Assembly (NCBI GenBank): GCA_001599755.1
Contig: BCHX01000008.1
Span: 1,922,001 to 1,986,000 of the forward strand
Length of the DNA: 64,000 nt
Origin: Gliomastix tumulicola
Taxonomy: Eukaryota; Ascomycota; Sordariomycetes; Hypocreales; Bionectriaceae
Reading direction: 5' to 3'
Under the pieces are notes generated by a model. That model ran no database searches. It worked only from the letters and a program-made list of their open reading frames with translations, and was not told the DNA's origin. Of the stretch, positions 1 through 11,212 are shown one piece after another (the stretch's first letter is position 1; the number at the start of each line of letters is the position of its first letter). The position numbers and the translations under genes are program-made.

Positions 1-279
1 GGACGCAGCCGCACCGCCCATGCAGATGCAGGCGACAAAGGCGAGCAGTATTCGGCGACTGCGGGTTGTCGTGGATTCCAATAGTCTAGGCGAACGGACT
101 GGAAGCTGGGTCCCGAGTACTCCCAGTATCACCGCTGTGAATACAGCGGATGCCACCGATGCTGACCAGAGACTCGAGCCTGGTTGCTTGGAGACGATTA
201 GGACAATGTCGAGTCCTAGGAGTACCAGATTCGGAAGCCATAAGACCACGCTGAGCGGGAACAGTGTTTCCCATTTCAT
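1..279 (-). CDS. Partial polytopic membrane protein (N-terminal 93 residues)
   Basis: An open frame starts at an ATG at 279 on the minus strand and runs off the left edge without a stop, giving 93 codons. An in-frame stop lies upstream and no other in-frame ATG comes between. The translated part has three hydrophobic stretches, at about residues 5-29, 37-58 and 76-93. The first two are long enough for membrane helices and the third is cut by the edge. A short loop with Lys-Gln-Pro separates helices 1 and 2, and an Arg/Ser-rich loop separates 2 and 3. This looks like the start of a multi-pass protein; the first helices of a fungal ABC exporter are one possibility, but no family motif is visible. 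The gene is divergent from the photolyase, about 1.8 kb away. An intron inside the visible part cannot be excluded. Confidence 0.5.
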   Translation of the reverse strand, partial: MKWETLFPLSVVLWLPNLVLLGLDIVLIVSKQPGSSLWSASVASAVFTAVILGVLGTQLPVRSPRLLESTTTRSRRILLAFVACICMGGAAAS

Positions 280-2049
280 CGTGTCGGTAGTCGGTGTCAG
301 TCGTGATGGCGGGGCCAGTGTTGTTGAGTGTGTATATCCTCAGCCATGAAACGAAACGAAACGGTCTCAATTGGAGGTGATCAGATCTCGTAACTCGAGC
401 CCAAAGGAAATGTCGATGTTTTCCAAGAATCAAATGAGACCAACGCGGGGGAAGGCGTGCTTCCTTGTTCCAACGACGGCAGGATAAGACGGGGGCTACC
501 TTAAGTACTAGTAGGTACGTGTCTCTCGAGGCACAGCAGAGCAGGAGCGACACCAAGAAAAGCAAACAAAGATCTATAACGAGCGACGGGTGTTTATAAA
601 ACGAAGGTAATCGTCCAGCCCAAAAAGCGAAAGAACGAACGTATGTTGGATCGGTTCAGTCAAGAAGTCGACAAAGAAAACAAAGAACCAAAACGCGGGG
701 GAGGACGGACGGACGTTTGACTCTAATAAGAATTTCGTGACACGCCCTTATTCTTGCTCTACTATTATTAATTTACACAACCCACGGCGGAGCACGAAAG
801 GTCCTCTCTCTCGCAGAAGCAAATGTGGTGAGGGAAAAAAAAACGAAGGGGAACTAAAAACAGGGAAGTGGCCCGGCAGACAAAGGACTGACTGGATAAG
901 CAGGGCAGGGCAGAAAATGGTGGACGGGGGGCTGCCCACTGAGCCGGGAGGTGAAGGGGAGATCCTTGCTTCTCCTTTGCCAATTTCCATCCCGTCAGCC
1001 GTGCCGTGGGACATTTGGAGCCGGTGTTGCAGCAGCCCCCACAAAGAGTCTAAGACAGTTGCTCGGGCGCTGGCTGTGGTGGGAAGTGGTTGGTTGGAGT
1101 TGGTATTACTGAGGCCATTTCGAGGGTTAGGGCAGGACTTGTTTGCCAACCAACCCTAGAACGGAGGGAGGGTCGTTGTGACGTGCTGAGTTGGGCGTGT
1201 TGATTGCTCGTCTGCCTTGATTGTCGCGTGAGCAGTACCTTCCTAGCCATCAGCATCGCTGCTCTGGCAGTCTCGCCCGGGTATACCAACTACTACCTAC
1301 CAGTAGTCCGTCCACCAGGGAGACTGCCGAGAGCTGCTGCGCCTTCTTCCAGAACCCGTCACTGTGCCGACTCGCCCCTCCCAGCTCCCACCGGCTCGTG
1401 CGTGCAGCAAGGACGCGTTACAAAGTTGGCATTTCAAGACACCACATCAAGGCAGATCGCGACTGCCCGGCTTGTGGAGTCAATCAGATCTTACAACGGG
1501 ACTTGCCCTGAACGGGCTGCGTCGTCATTGGTCCGTTGGCCTTTATTGAGGGACCTCCCTTGCATGAAATGGCCAGGCTGACCAGTGTCTCAGAGCTGCG
1601 GTTGCGAGTCAGGCCTCTCCATGTTTCTGTTTCGTGTTCTGGTCCACTTGTGGGATGTGTCTTGGACTCATTAATTTGGGCGAGTCGTGATGGCTTCTAT
1701 TTTTTTGGCCTCCTCGTTGACCATTGCGCAATTGGTTGACGGAGTGATTGAGTGTCTCAGCTCAGCCAGCAGTTCAACTCTCCTTTCAGTTTGGTTCCAT
1801 GCACTGCTCGGTGGTGGCTGTGGCTGGCCCAACAAGCGTTGCGCAGGGTAAGACATTTGTTAGTGGATATGTATCCTACCACCAAATAAACGCCATACGG
1901 AACTTGGCCCAATAACTAAGTCTTAACATCATGGACTCTATTCTCACTCACCGCTCACCCGTGCTCAGCTTTCACGATGAATATTCAAGCTACCTAGGTA
2001 CTGGCACTGTGGAATTGCCAGGTAACTCCCCAACGACCTCACGCCCAAG
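280..2049. other. Intergenic region between divergent genes
   Basis: This stretch of about 1.8 kb lies between the partial membrane protein (minus) and the photolyase (plus), so it should hold both promoters. Reading frames here are short and show no family resemblance. I see no tRNA, repeat array or mobile element. Confidence 0.6.
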
Positions 2050-4034
2050 ATGACGGCCCCTCGCGTCATCTACTGGTTCCGCACCGACCTCCGTCTGCAC
2101 GACTCACCAGCTCTCAAGGCCGCCCTCGACCTCGAACCGGCTGTGCTCTGGCCAATCTTCACATGGGATCCTCACTATGTCTATCGCGCTAGGGGCGGGC
2201 TGAACCGATGGCAGTTCCTGTAGGTTGACTACTGCTCCATATCTCACGACTCGTATATCAGACATCACGTATATGCTTGAGTCGCGTGGACCCTTGATAA
2301 TGAATGTGCACGCTGACATCCCATTGAAACAGCCTGGACTGCCAGAATGACCTCTCCAAGTCCATCACCAAGCTCAACCCCAAGTCCAAGCTCTTCGTGC
2401 TACGGGAAGCCCCGCAAACCCTCTTCCCAAAGCTCTTCGAGGCCTGGAAGGTCACCCACCTCGTCTTCGAAAAGGACACTGACACCTACGCCCGCGAGCG
2501 CGACGCCGTCGTCATCGAGGCCGCGAAGAAGGCCGGTGTGGAAGTCATCATCCGCTCCGGCAGAACCCTCTGGGACAGCGACGATGTGGTCAAGGCGCAC
2601 GGCGGGAAGCCGACCATGTCGATATCCCAGCTGCAGGCTGCGGGGGCCAAGGTCGGCGACATAGAACGGCCGCTGGCTGCGCCGGAGTCACTTCCCGATC
2701 CGGGGGATATGCCGCTCCCGTTTGAGCACCAGGAGCCCGAGACGGTGCCCGACTTCAACGCCGTCCGCCGCACGGAGGAGGATACCGGGTACAGGAGCAT
2801 CGCGGGGCCCAAGGGGGACTTTGCCATCGAGACGATGGAGGAGCTGGGCTTCCCGTCTGCGAGCACGCCTCACCGCGGCGGCGAAACCCTCGCGCTCGAG
2901 AGGCTCGACAGGATCATCAAGGATAAGAAGTACACGGCCACGTTCGAGAAGCCCAAGACCAGCCCGGCCCAGTTCGACCCCCAGTCCACCACCCTCCTCT
3001 CCCCATTCCTGCACTTCGGCGCCCTCTCGGTGCGCGAGTTCTACTGGCGCGTCCAGGACGTCGTGAGCTCGTACGGCAAGGGCGCATCGTCGCCGCCGAC
3101 CAGCCTGACGGGCCAGCTACTCTTCAGAGACATGTACTTCGCCGCGCAGGCCGCCCTCGGCGCCGTCTTCCACCAGACGGCCAACAATCCCTATGTGCGC
3201 TTCATCCCATGGCATCTCCCGTCCAAACGCAATCACAAGACGGGCATCGTCACGGGCGACTACCACGTCGACAGCGAGCAGGCCGAGACCTGGTTCCGCC
3301 GCTGGAAGAACGGCGTGACGGGCTTCCCCTGGATCGACGCGCTGATGCGACAGCTCCGCATCGAGGGCTGGATTCATCACCTCGGCCGGCACAGCGTGGC
3401 CTGCTTCCTGACGCGGGGAGGCTGCTACGTCGACTGGGAGCGCGGCGCCGAGGTCTTCGAGGAGTGGCTTCTGGACCACGAGCCGGCGTGCAACGCGGGG
3501 AACTGGCAGTGGCTGTCGTGCACGGCCTTCTTCGCGCAGTACTACCGCTGCTACAGCCCCGTGTCCTTTGGGCAGAAGTGGGATAAGGACGGGGAGCTGG
3601 TCCGGAAGTGGGTGCCTGAGCTGAAGGACATGGATGCCAAGTACATCTACGAGCCGTGGAAGGCTCCGATCCAGGACCAGAGGAAGGCCGGAGTGCGCGT
3701 CACGGGGGATGGGCTGGGAGACAGGGAGGAGGGGACGTATCCGAAGCCCATGTTCGATTTCTCTGAGAGACGCAAGATATGCATCAGTGCCATGAAGACG
3801 GCGTACGAGAGAGGTTTCCACGGTGCCGATGAGAAGGTTCTAGACGGCACGTGGAGAGACGCCTTCCCGTCGGGAGACGATCAAGAGATTCAGGGCGAGA
3901 TTGGCAGTGAGAGCGACGATGGGGAGCACGCGGATGGCATCGACGGCCATGGCAACGGTGCTCAGCATGTCGGCGAGAAGAGGGCAAGGAAGGGCAGTTC
4001 CGCCTCGGTGCCCAAGAAGCAGCAAAAGAAATAG
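2050..4034 (+). CDS. (6-4) photolyase / animal-type cryptochrome
   Basis: Two exons, 2050-2219 and 2333-4034, give 623 aa; the intron of 113 nt ends in AAACAG and the frame closes exactly. Residues about 5-135 form the photolyase alpha/beta domain, beginning with VIYWFRTDLRLHD. The FAD-binding catalytic domain follows, with the (6-4)-branch blocks GGETLALERL, TTLLSPFLHFG, GFPWIDALMRQLR, IHHLGRH, GNWQWLS and YIYEPWKAP. The two histidines required for (6-4) repair in this family are present as His406 and His410. These blocks point to the (6-4)/animal cryptochrome branch rather than class I CPD photolyase or CRY-DASH. The enzyme would repair UV (6-4) photoproducts in the nucleus using blue light and may also signal. 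The tail from about 570 is acidic and then Lys/Arg-rich (KRARKG, KKQQKK), resembling a nuclear localisation signal. The gene converges on the TPR-like gene with 74 nt between stop codons. Confidence 0.93.
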
Positions 4035-4108
4035 AGAAATAGTGGAAAGCCCCAGTCATAGTAGCCAGGTTCGGGGTATATTGTTGTCGCTCAAAAAATA
4101 TCCGAATA

Positions 4109-5286
4109 TTAGTATGACACGTTGGGGTCGGCCAACCTCGTCCACTCGGATGCCATCTTGTAGGCTTTAGCCCTCTCCTGCTTGTCGGACGCGTTCTCGG
4201 CTCGCAGGACCTCTTCATCAGCCAGCCGCGAGAACAGGTCATTCTTCTGGCAGGCAGCTCGGTAGAGCACACGCCAGGCCTCCTCCTTGTCCTCAACAAA
4301 CTTGTAGAGCGTCTCGCCATATTGCGCCATTCCCTGGTCAACACCCTTCTCGAGGTGCTCGAGGCCCTCCTCCCGCCGGCCAACCTTCAAGTATGCCTCT
4401 CCCAATGTGCCGTGACACCCCGTCCTCCAAACGGATCCATCGCGGTCCAGCGAGAGCGCCCGCTCGATCAGCCGGATCGCCTCATGGGGTTTGTTCTCAT
4501 CACCAGCGATGATGCCCTGTATCGCCAGGGCTTGGGGGTGGCCTGCCGACACGAGGGAGCGGAAGCGCGACTGGACGGGGCTCAGCAGCGGATGTTTGAG
4601 CTGCCTGTCTGTGTGTCGTAGATTCAGACGGGCAGTCAACGTGGACGGGATGTGTCCCAGCTCCGAGGCGCCAATCCAGAGGGCCAGAGAAGTGATGCCC
4701 TTACTGTCAGAGGTTCTCAGCTGTCTGAGCAGGCAGGCGGTCTCGTGTATCAACTGAGGTGATGGCCGGTCCGCTAGGAACTTTAGGTCAGCGATAACCT
4801 CCTACATGTAGACCATCAGCTGCAGGGTCGCTTGCAGCGGACGGGGTGTCACGCTTGGCCCATCTCACCTTCTGCAAGAAAGAATGGCCACGGCCGGGTG
4901 TACTGGTCGGCAACCGACTTGAACTTTTCGGTGCAGTCGATGTACTGGCTAGGTCGATGGCGATAGCCATTCGCCTTGATCACACTCTCCAGATCGGAAG
5001 CACGTGCGAGTTCTTCAGTGAGCACTACAGGCTCCTCGAACTCGACCCAACTCTTCTTCGCGGGCTGGATTCCTGGGCCTTTTCGGCTTTGCGCTCTCTG
5101 ATTGGATGTCACAAAGCACCGACATCGGGGCTCCAGACCGCGTCGACTGGTTGAGACGAGAGAGACGCGTGATGAGAGTGGTGATGAGGATCCAGGGGTG
5201 GGAGATGATGACGCTCTGCATGAAGTTGACAGTATCGCCCTCGAAGAGCCTGTAGCAGCTCTTAACGAGCGTGGGATTCCTGCCAT
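4109..5286 (-). CDS. Mitochondrial TPR-like protein of unknown function
   Basis: Exons 5286-4869 and 4773-4109 give 360 aa. The intron of 95 nt has donor GTGAGA, branch GCTGAC and acceptor CCTAG; a nearer CATGTAG acceptor would put a stop in frame. The ATG at 5286 begins a Ser/Arg-rich, acid-poor leader of about 65 residues (MAGIPRSLRAATGSSRA...) typical of a mitochondrial targeting peptide. The C-terminal half contains helical pairs resembling TPR or SEL1 repeats, such as HEAIRLIERALSLDRDG and REEGLEHLEKGVDQG, and ends in a charged helical segment. I do not recognise a named family; it resembles conserved fungal hypothetical mitochondrial proteins, perhaps assembly or translation factors. 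It shares a 347 bp upstream region with UTP16. The gene model is fairly firm and the function unknown. Confidence 0.75.
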
Positions 5287-5633
5287 GGCGGATGTCTTTG
5301 CTGGAGGAGATGATGAAGGACGATCAGACGTTGAAATCGTCGAGCTGATGCTTCCAGGTGAAGGTGGCGCATTGGCCAATCAGATGAGTCGTATCTCAAA
5401 TTAGTGGGTCTTATGGACGGTACGTACCTTCAAACCGAGACCCTGGATGGCCCACTTGAATTTTTTTGAAGAAGCTTCACTCGCTTCACTTCAACACAGC
5501 TACTTTCTCTACATTACCGCAACTCTTTGAAATAGCGCCTACTTCTTCTCACTAGACACTGTACGTCTCTTTGTCTCAGATACATACCCGTCTAGTTCTC
5601 TGTACTGCCTGAATTCTCTCTCTACTTGCCAAT
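5287..5633. promoter_or_regulatory. Shared divergent promoter region
   Basis: These 347 bp separate the start codons of the TPR-like gene (minus) and UTP16 (plus). The half next to UTP16 is pyrimidine-rich on the plus strand, as is common in fungal leaders. Both promoters and both 5' UTRs must fit here. I cannot name a transcription factor site. Confidence 0.5.
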
Positions 5634-6502
5634 ATGGCACGAACAAGGAGGATGGTATCTAGTGGCAAAGGCCAGGACGCCGCCTCACTTCCGGTCAGAG
5701 CAAAGGACGATGAGCCGACGCAGAAGCTCCCGACGGGCGAAGGGAATATCACGGTCTTTAGAGAGAGCGACGATGAGGGTAGTGCAGCCCCCGCGCCAGC
5801 ACCAGCCAAGGCGCAACCGTCAAAGTCAAAAGTAGAGGAGAGCGAGGAGGAGGAAGAAGACAGTGACGACGATGAGGCCCCCGAGGCCGTGTCTACACAG
5901 GCGGCAGCATCCATCGCTAAGAAGTCATCCCAGACGGCACAGAGGGCAGCACAAGAGTGAGTCTCAGATATCCGCATAGTAACATCTATCCATGGCACAG
6001 CGCACCGACTCACATACCCTACAGACAAGCCACCGCACAGAAGCGGAGGCGGAAGGAGAGGGACGCTCTGTTCAAGCAGCAAGCAGAGGGCCGTCGGAAG
6101 TCCAAGAAGGAGGAGCAGGAGCAGACCGCCCCTGAGCCCGCCGACGAGGAGGAGCAGGCCGACGAGGAGCCACAGGTACCCTCCATCACGAGGAGGAAAG
6201 CGCCCAACCTGCTCCCGGCGGAGTTCCTCACCGACTCCTCAAGCGAGGAGGAGGACGCCGCGGACGGCCCCGCCTCGCGACGACCGAGGAAGAGGCGAGT
6301 GGCCGACGTCGAGAAGCAGCTGGCGCGCGTGGACCGCGGGCCCAGGGACGAGATTGTCGGGTCGACGGTGTACCGCGTGGCGAAGAAGACGGACGAGAGG
6401 CTCGCGCCCAAGTCGAAGAAGCACACGCAGAACAGCAAGGACGTGCTGAGACGGAGGAATCGGACGGCCGTGGCTGGCCGGGGTGGTTTCTTCAAGAGGT
6501 AG
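5634..6502 (+). CDS. UTP16: U3 snoRNA-associated protein UTP16/BUD21
   Basis: Exons 5634-5956 and 6025-6502 give 266 aa. The intron of 68 nt runs from GTGAGT to CTACAG, and the frame closes. The protein is highly charged: an acidic run of Glu and Asp at about residues 68-84, basic KRRRKER and RRKSKKEE segments, then the family core from LLPAEFLTDSSSEE through RPRKRRVADVEKQ to a conserved end with GSTVYRV, LAPKSKK and a terminal GGFFKR. This layout matches the Utp16/Bud21 family, a component of the U3 snoRNP-containing SSU processome that makes 18S rRNA in the nucleolus. The length is close to the fungal norm. The assignment rests mainly on the C-terminal blocks, since the acidic/basic middle would fit many nucleolar proteins. 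Confidence 0.78.
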
Positions 6503-7490
6503 TATGCATGCCGTTGTGCCGTGTTACATGGCTGGATTTTTTAATGAATACTACGCGCCTCATTGTTACGTCAGAGGATTCAGGGTTGCGTTGCATACGT
6601 GGAGGGTGAGCGAATATCTCTTCAGGGCATGCTCGTCGAGTTCCGTCTTACCCTGCATCCTCCTCTTCGAGGTTGACCGTGGGCTGTCAGTAATGGTCCC
6701 TCTCCGCCTCCCTGGTGCAGAGATGACAACACTTTTGCCCAAATCTGTTTCATCTCATCCATGCCATCCAAGTTCTCAACGGTTCGCCTCACTATCAACG
6801 CCCGTCTTCCTGGGATATGCCTGTATCAGGTCTACAAGGGATGTAGGAAATGTTGGGACGTCTCGGCTGGTTACCCGGTACCTCAGTCGGAATCGTGCGG
6901 CATCAACTATGGACAAGGGAGGGCAGGGGATGGTCACGTTGCAGGACAACGGAAACGACACAAGACTTGCGAGAGGGGGAGGGGGACGCTGCCCAGGTAC
7001 CAATGACACCCTGCAGGTTTTTATCTTCCGTAGCCGATCACCCTCGAGTGTTTCGGCGCGCATTTCTATATATATTTCGGCAACCACGGGCAAGTGTCAG
7101 GAGCGTTTCTTCTGTCTCATTGCGACTCGACGTCGTACCAAACGAGCAATCCAGACGTCAACGCCAATCTCAGCTCGTCGGACGGGAGGAAGACCCCCGC
7201 GCCCGCAATCCAACAATCCTCCTTATGCTTTATTTTTTTTCTCTCTCTCTCGGATAGATATCATGCCTAAGCGAGATGCCGCCCATCTTGATTCCTGATT
7301 CCTGCTCACACGGATGGCCCCCCTCCCGACGTAGGCAAGCTCCCCCGCTACGCTGGGAGGTTTCGCATCATTGCTTCTGGGAAACTTGCATGAAGCATCC
7401 AGACCAGATAATTAAATGAGTTGTTTAGGCGTCATCTTATCAGGGCTGAAACAACCCCTCTCGATGCAAGAGGATGAGCCCAGAACAGCC

Positions 7491-7521
7491 ATTCCATTCC
7501 ATTCATCCATCCATCCATCCC
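7491..7521. repeat. ATTCC/ATCC microsatellite
   Basis: Tandem ATTCC followed by CATC repeats in the gene-free block. It is a simple repeat with no visible coding role. Confidence 0.8.
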
Positions 7522-9393
7522 ACCATGTGCCCCTCCCTCTGCCCTCCCTCACCCGTCTTCGGGACCATCAAGGGGGGGGAAGGCAGCAGCAGGAACTGTC
7601 TGTGCTTCTGATCGAGGAACAAAGGATAAATTGACCGAGTGACTGTCCGTGCATTAGCGTGCAGGGCACGAGAACGCGCGCAACAGAGGCTGGAAGCAGT
7701 CCATCCTGTGGACTGGGACGACGCTTCCTAGGTCTACGCCAAGAGAGGTTCGCTGCGACCTTGTCGGCAGTTCAAGGTCCTTTCTTGCTCTCCCTCACGC
7801 AGCACAAAGCCCATGGCATCACCGCATGTAGTTTAGCGACGGGTTCGAAAAAGTGGCTTGCAGGTCCTGTCCCAACGGTGTTACATTGGGAGGCTTCGGG
7901 GAGAAAAAAAAGAAAGAAAGAAAGGTGAAACACAAGACGATGCAGGGAGGCTGGCCTGGTCAAAGTGACTGTAATCTCGGATGGATACGTCCAGCATCGC
8001 GGGGTCGACAAGAGCAGGGGTATGTTTGGAAGTGAGCTTTCTGAGTGGTAGCCTATCAGCGGGAGACGCTCAGACCCCTTCTGATTTGCCCTTTCTTTCC
8101 GAATGGCTGAAATAGCGAGTCAGTGCATCGAGGCGTGACCAATATTTGGCTGAATAGACCTAGGACACGTCGAGGCTCTCTTTCGACGATGACTAGTAGT
8201 GATACGTAGTGACAACCAGCCAGGCACGCCAGGACAATGCCGAAGGAAATGTCACTAACGTGATGCACCGTAGCACCACTAAAAACCCTTGACCCATCAC
8301 GCCATAACTGACCGGGCCCCTTGGCTCTCCAGCGCTACTCGTATCCGTAGGTACCGCGCTCTGGCGCTGGAAACGCTCGATAGTGCCAGCAGAATCTCCA
8401 GCCCTGGCCCTGGACCTGGACCTGGACGCGGCCGGCGGGCCTGGGCTGGAGTGTGACAACTCTGGGCTAGGGTACGGGGAGCCTCCCCGCGGCCGTGGAC
8501 CAGTGGACAGTAGGCCGGTGCGCCGTCCAGCCTGACCTGAGATAAAATCATCCGTCATCAAAATGAAAAATGACTCGTGAGGTTGGGTTTGGGCGTTGGA
8601 CTAGCCTCACACATGCCACGCCGCGCCGTCGGTGAGAGATTGAGGTTGTCACCACAATCATGGCGTTTTTGGTGCTGCGTCTGTCTCCCCTTCCATGTGG
8701 CTCGTCTTCCCCAGCTAAGGCTAGCCCCGACTCCTTTCACCTTAGCTTTGGTGCTGGTCGTCCGAACCGAGTTCTTCATGCATTGCCCTCAGTCCAGCCC
8801 TCAATCAAGAGGCCCTCTTTTCCAGAGACTGGTAGACGTGCGACGGGTGGTTCATTGAGACCCCTGCTTGTAATTCCTTCCAGACCATTTTGCCAAGAGG
8901 AAAGAAAAAGAACATCATCATGACGGCCCCAATCATTCTGGTCGGCAAGGTCTAGGCCACCGCGAGGGCGAGAGACTCGATAGTTAGTACTAGTAGGTAG
9001 GAGGTGATACCTGGCTGCAACACCAGCCACCAGTTGTAGATCTGCATTGATCGTCTACCCCGTAGCGATCTTCTCTGATGCTCCCTCCCTTTCCAGGCAA
9101 GTCAAACACTGGCAGCTCAGCCTAATTAGCCGATGGTGAATGTGATACGGGTTACTAGACAGAGGGACAGCCACTCGTCGGTAGTATTACCATATGGACA
9201 ACTTGCCAAGCTGGCCGGCGAGTCAAGGCCTCAAAAAGTCGTGGAGGCATGCCGGTGATTGGAAAGCTGCCACAACGCCCGCCCGCCTGCCGGGTCCAAT
9301 ATTGGCACATCCCCGGTCTGGCGAGAGGGTAATAGCATCTTACAGAACAGGCGCAGCTGGTGGCCCTGGTGTTCCCAATTCGCCCATTTGCCC

Positions 9394-9394
9394 N
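9394..9394. other. Single ambiguous base (N)
   Basis: The only non-ACGT base in the window sits in a CCCG-rich run (GCCCNCCCGCCCGCCCG). It probably marks an uncertain call in a GC-rich simple repeat, not biology. Confidence 0.95.
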
Positions 9395-11163
9395 CCCGCC
9401 CGCCCGCCTGCGTGCATGACTGCATGGCATGGCCACAGGGCCTTTTTTCACGTGGCCGAAATACCCCGTAGGGTATGTTGGCAGGCAACGTCAGAGAACG
9501 CAGGACTGGGAACGGCACCGACGGACGGATACTCGTGGGCTTGGATAGATTACGCTGGTGGCTCACCATGCAGCCGGCTGAGTCGTGAGAAGGGTCCAGC
9601 TGGACAATGAGCTGGTCGACGAGTCGACGAGCTGGACGAACGCCCACCAGCAGCGGTGAAGATTTCATTCCGAGGCAATTAGCGGAACGTTGGAGGGGAC
9701 CTGGCGCATAGCAAAGGCCCATTATAGACCAGGCAGTGTCGTTGCAGGGTTGGGTCGCGATCAGTTCCGTCGATGAACTGGGAAAGAACTTTTATGAAGC
9801 AACGGGTCGGCGTTATAGGGTTATTGGTGGCAATGGAAGCAGGATGCATGCTGCCTTCCTCATGACCGTTGCGATGCCTCGTTTTTACCCTGAACTGACG
9901 AAGTGACGAAGTAACGGCACGTCAACGAGGTTCCATCAGGTATGCAGTATTACTGTCGTAGGAGCTTCAATACCACCCACCCTCCTCCACCTTGGGGCTG
10001 CAGCTCGCATCGCCCATTTCGTCGTAGTTTTCGATGCTGCATTCTTTGGGGTGCCAGACTTCCCCAATCTGGCCCATTCTCGGCATGTCGTTGGAGAATG
10101 AAGTCAGGGCGGAGCCTTCTGCCAGCCTATGCACGTCTCACATGTCTCATCCAGCCGGTCGCCACAAGTGCCGTGACATCAGATTTGCTTCTTCTGGCCT
10201 GTGTCGCACTCTGCATGCCGTTGAACTGTCACTGTTCTATCGCGACAAGCTCCGCCCGAGTCCCGCCAGGGAGCGGGCTCCCCTTGACAGCGGGCGTAGC
10301 GGGTGAGGGCGACGAACAGGTGATCCAAAGGGACAATCTCGTCAGTCAGTATACGGGCCGTCCCTTGAGTCAGGACTCACGACGCATGACCTTGTGAGGA
10401 TCGCCAGCGTCGGCACTCCCGCCCTCGCCCAGAGAGAGAGAGCTCCTGTTCTGGACGGGATTCTACTCCATTCGAGGACTGACAAACTGGCATTCGGATC
10501 GACATGACTTACAGGACAGCACCAGCCATCAAACAGGGTGGTGGAGGCGGGGCTTGTCCCAAAATCCTTTCGATTTCGGATTGATTCAAGTTCAAGACAT
10601 CGGCGCTGAATGACGGACGGCGACGACAGGCGACTGGAGCACAAGCTGGAGCTGGAGCTGGAGCAGCAGCAGCAACTGCCTACAACTGCCTACCAGAGTA
10701 GTCCCAGGTCACCGACCCACCGCAGACCGTCCAGTTTTATTCGTCGTTCCCCATCTGAGATGCTACCTGCAGCTCCTGTGCGTGAGGTGGTGACTGGACT
10801 CTGCAGTGATTGACGGGTCTGGCTGACTGTGACAGCGACTGCGGTGGCTCGCCATGGCTGCGCGCCCGGCTGATGTCGACGGCCAAGACGAATTGCTTCA
10901 CATTCCTGAAGGTGGTGTGCCCGAGTTTCATGTTCACACGTGCCGCCCAGGCGGTAACAAAGAAAAGAGGTCAAGCCATGTGGCTGCTACGTAACGTGGG
11001 ACCCGAATTCGATTGGCTGGCTGCAGGCATTGACTCAGGGCGTTCCTAACTCAAATTTGCGGAAAGGTCTAAGACTCTTAGCACCGTTGCGAGTGGGAGT
11101 GGGGGTCAGTTAATGACCTGCACCTGGACTTTTTTCGCTGAAGCACAAGCACCTCGAATGGAT

Positions 11164-11212
11164 CTTGGGACTTGGGACTTGGGACTTGGGGCTTGGGGCT
11201 TGGGGCTTGGGA
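11164..11212. repeat. Heptamer tandem repeat, seven copies
   Basis: Seven consecutive seven-base units: three CTTGGGA, three CTTGGGG, then one CTTGGGA. The ordered arrangement of the two variants suggests expansion by duplication. The plus strand is G-rich with regular G runs. Confidence 0.9.

Noticed and set aside
4774..4805. CATGTAG acceptor for the TPR-like gene intron
   Set aside because: Using it leaves a stop in frame; the CCTAG acceptor 27 nt further on has a GCTGAC branch site and restores the frame.
5102..5404. 100-codon plus-strand frame with acidic end, opposite the TPR-like gene
   Set aside because: It looked briefly protein-like, but the minus strand gives a targeting peptide and a spliced frame that closes; this is its antisense.
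6483..7298. 271-codon plus-strand frame after UTP16
   Set aside because: Starts inside the end of UTP16 in another frame, residue mix looks random, no family features.
7800..7880. tRNA-like T-loop (GGTTCGA)
   Set aside because: The flanking bases cannot form a five-pair T stem and no matching D or acceptor arms exist.
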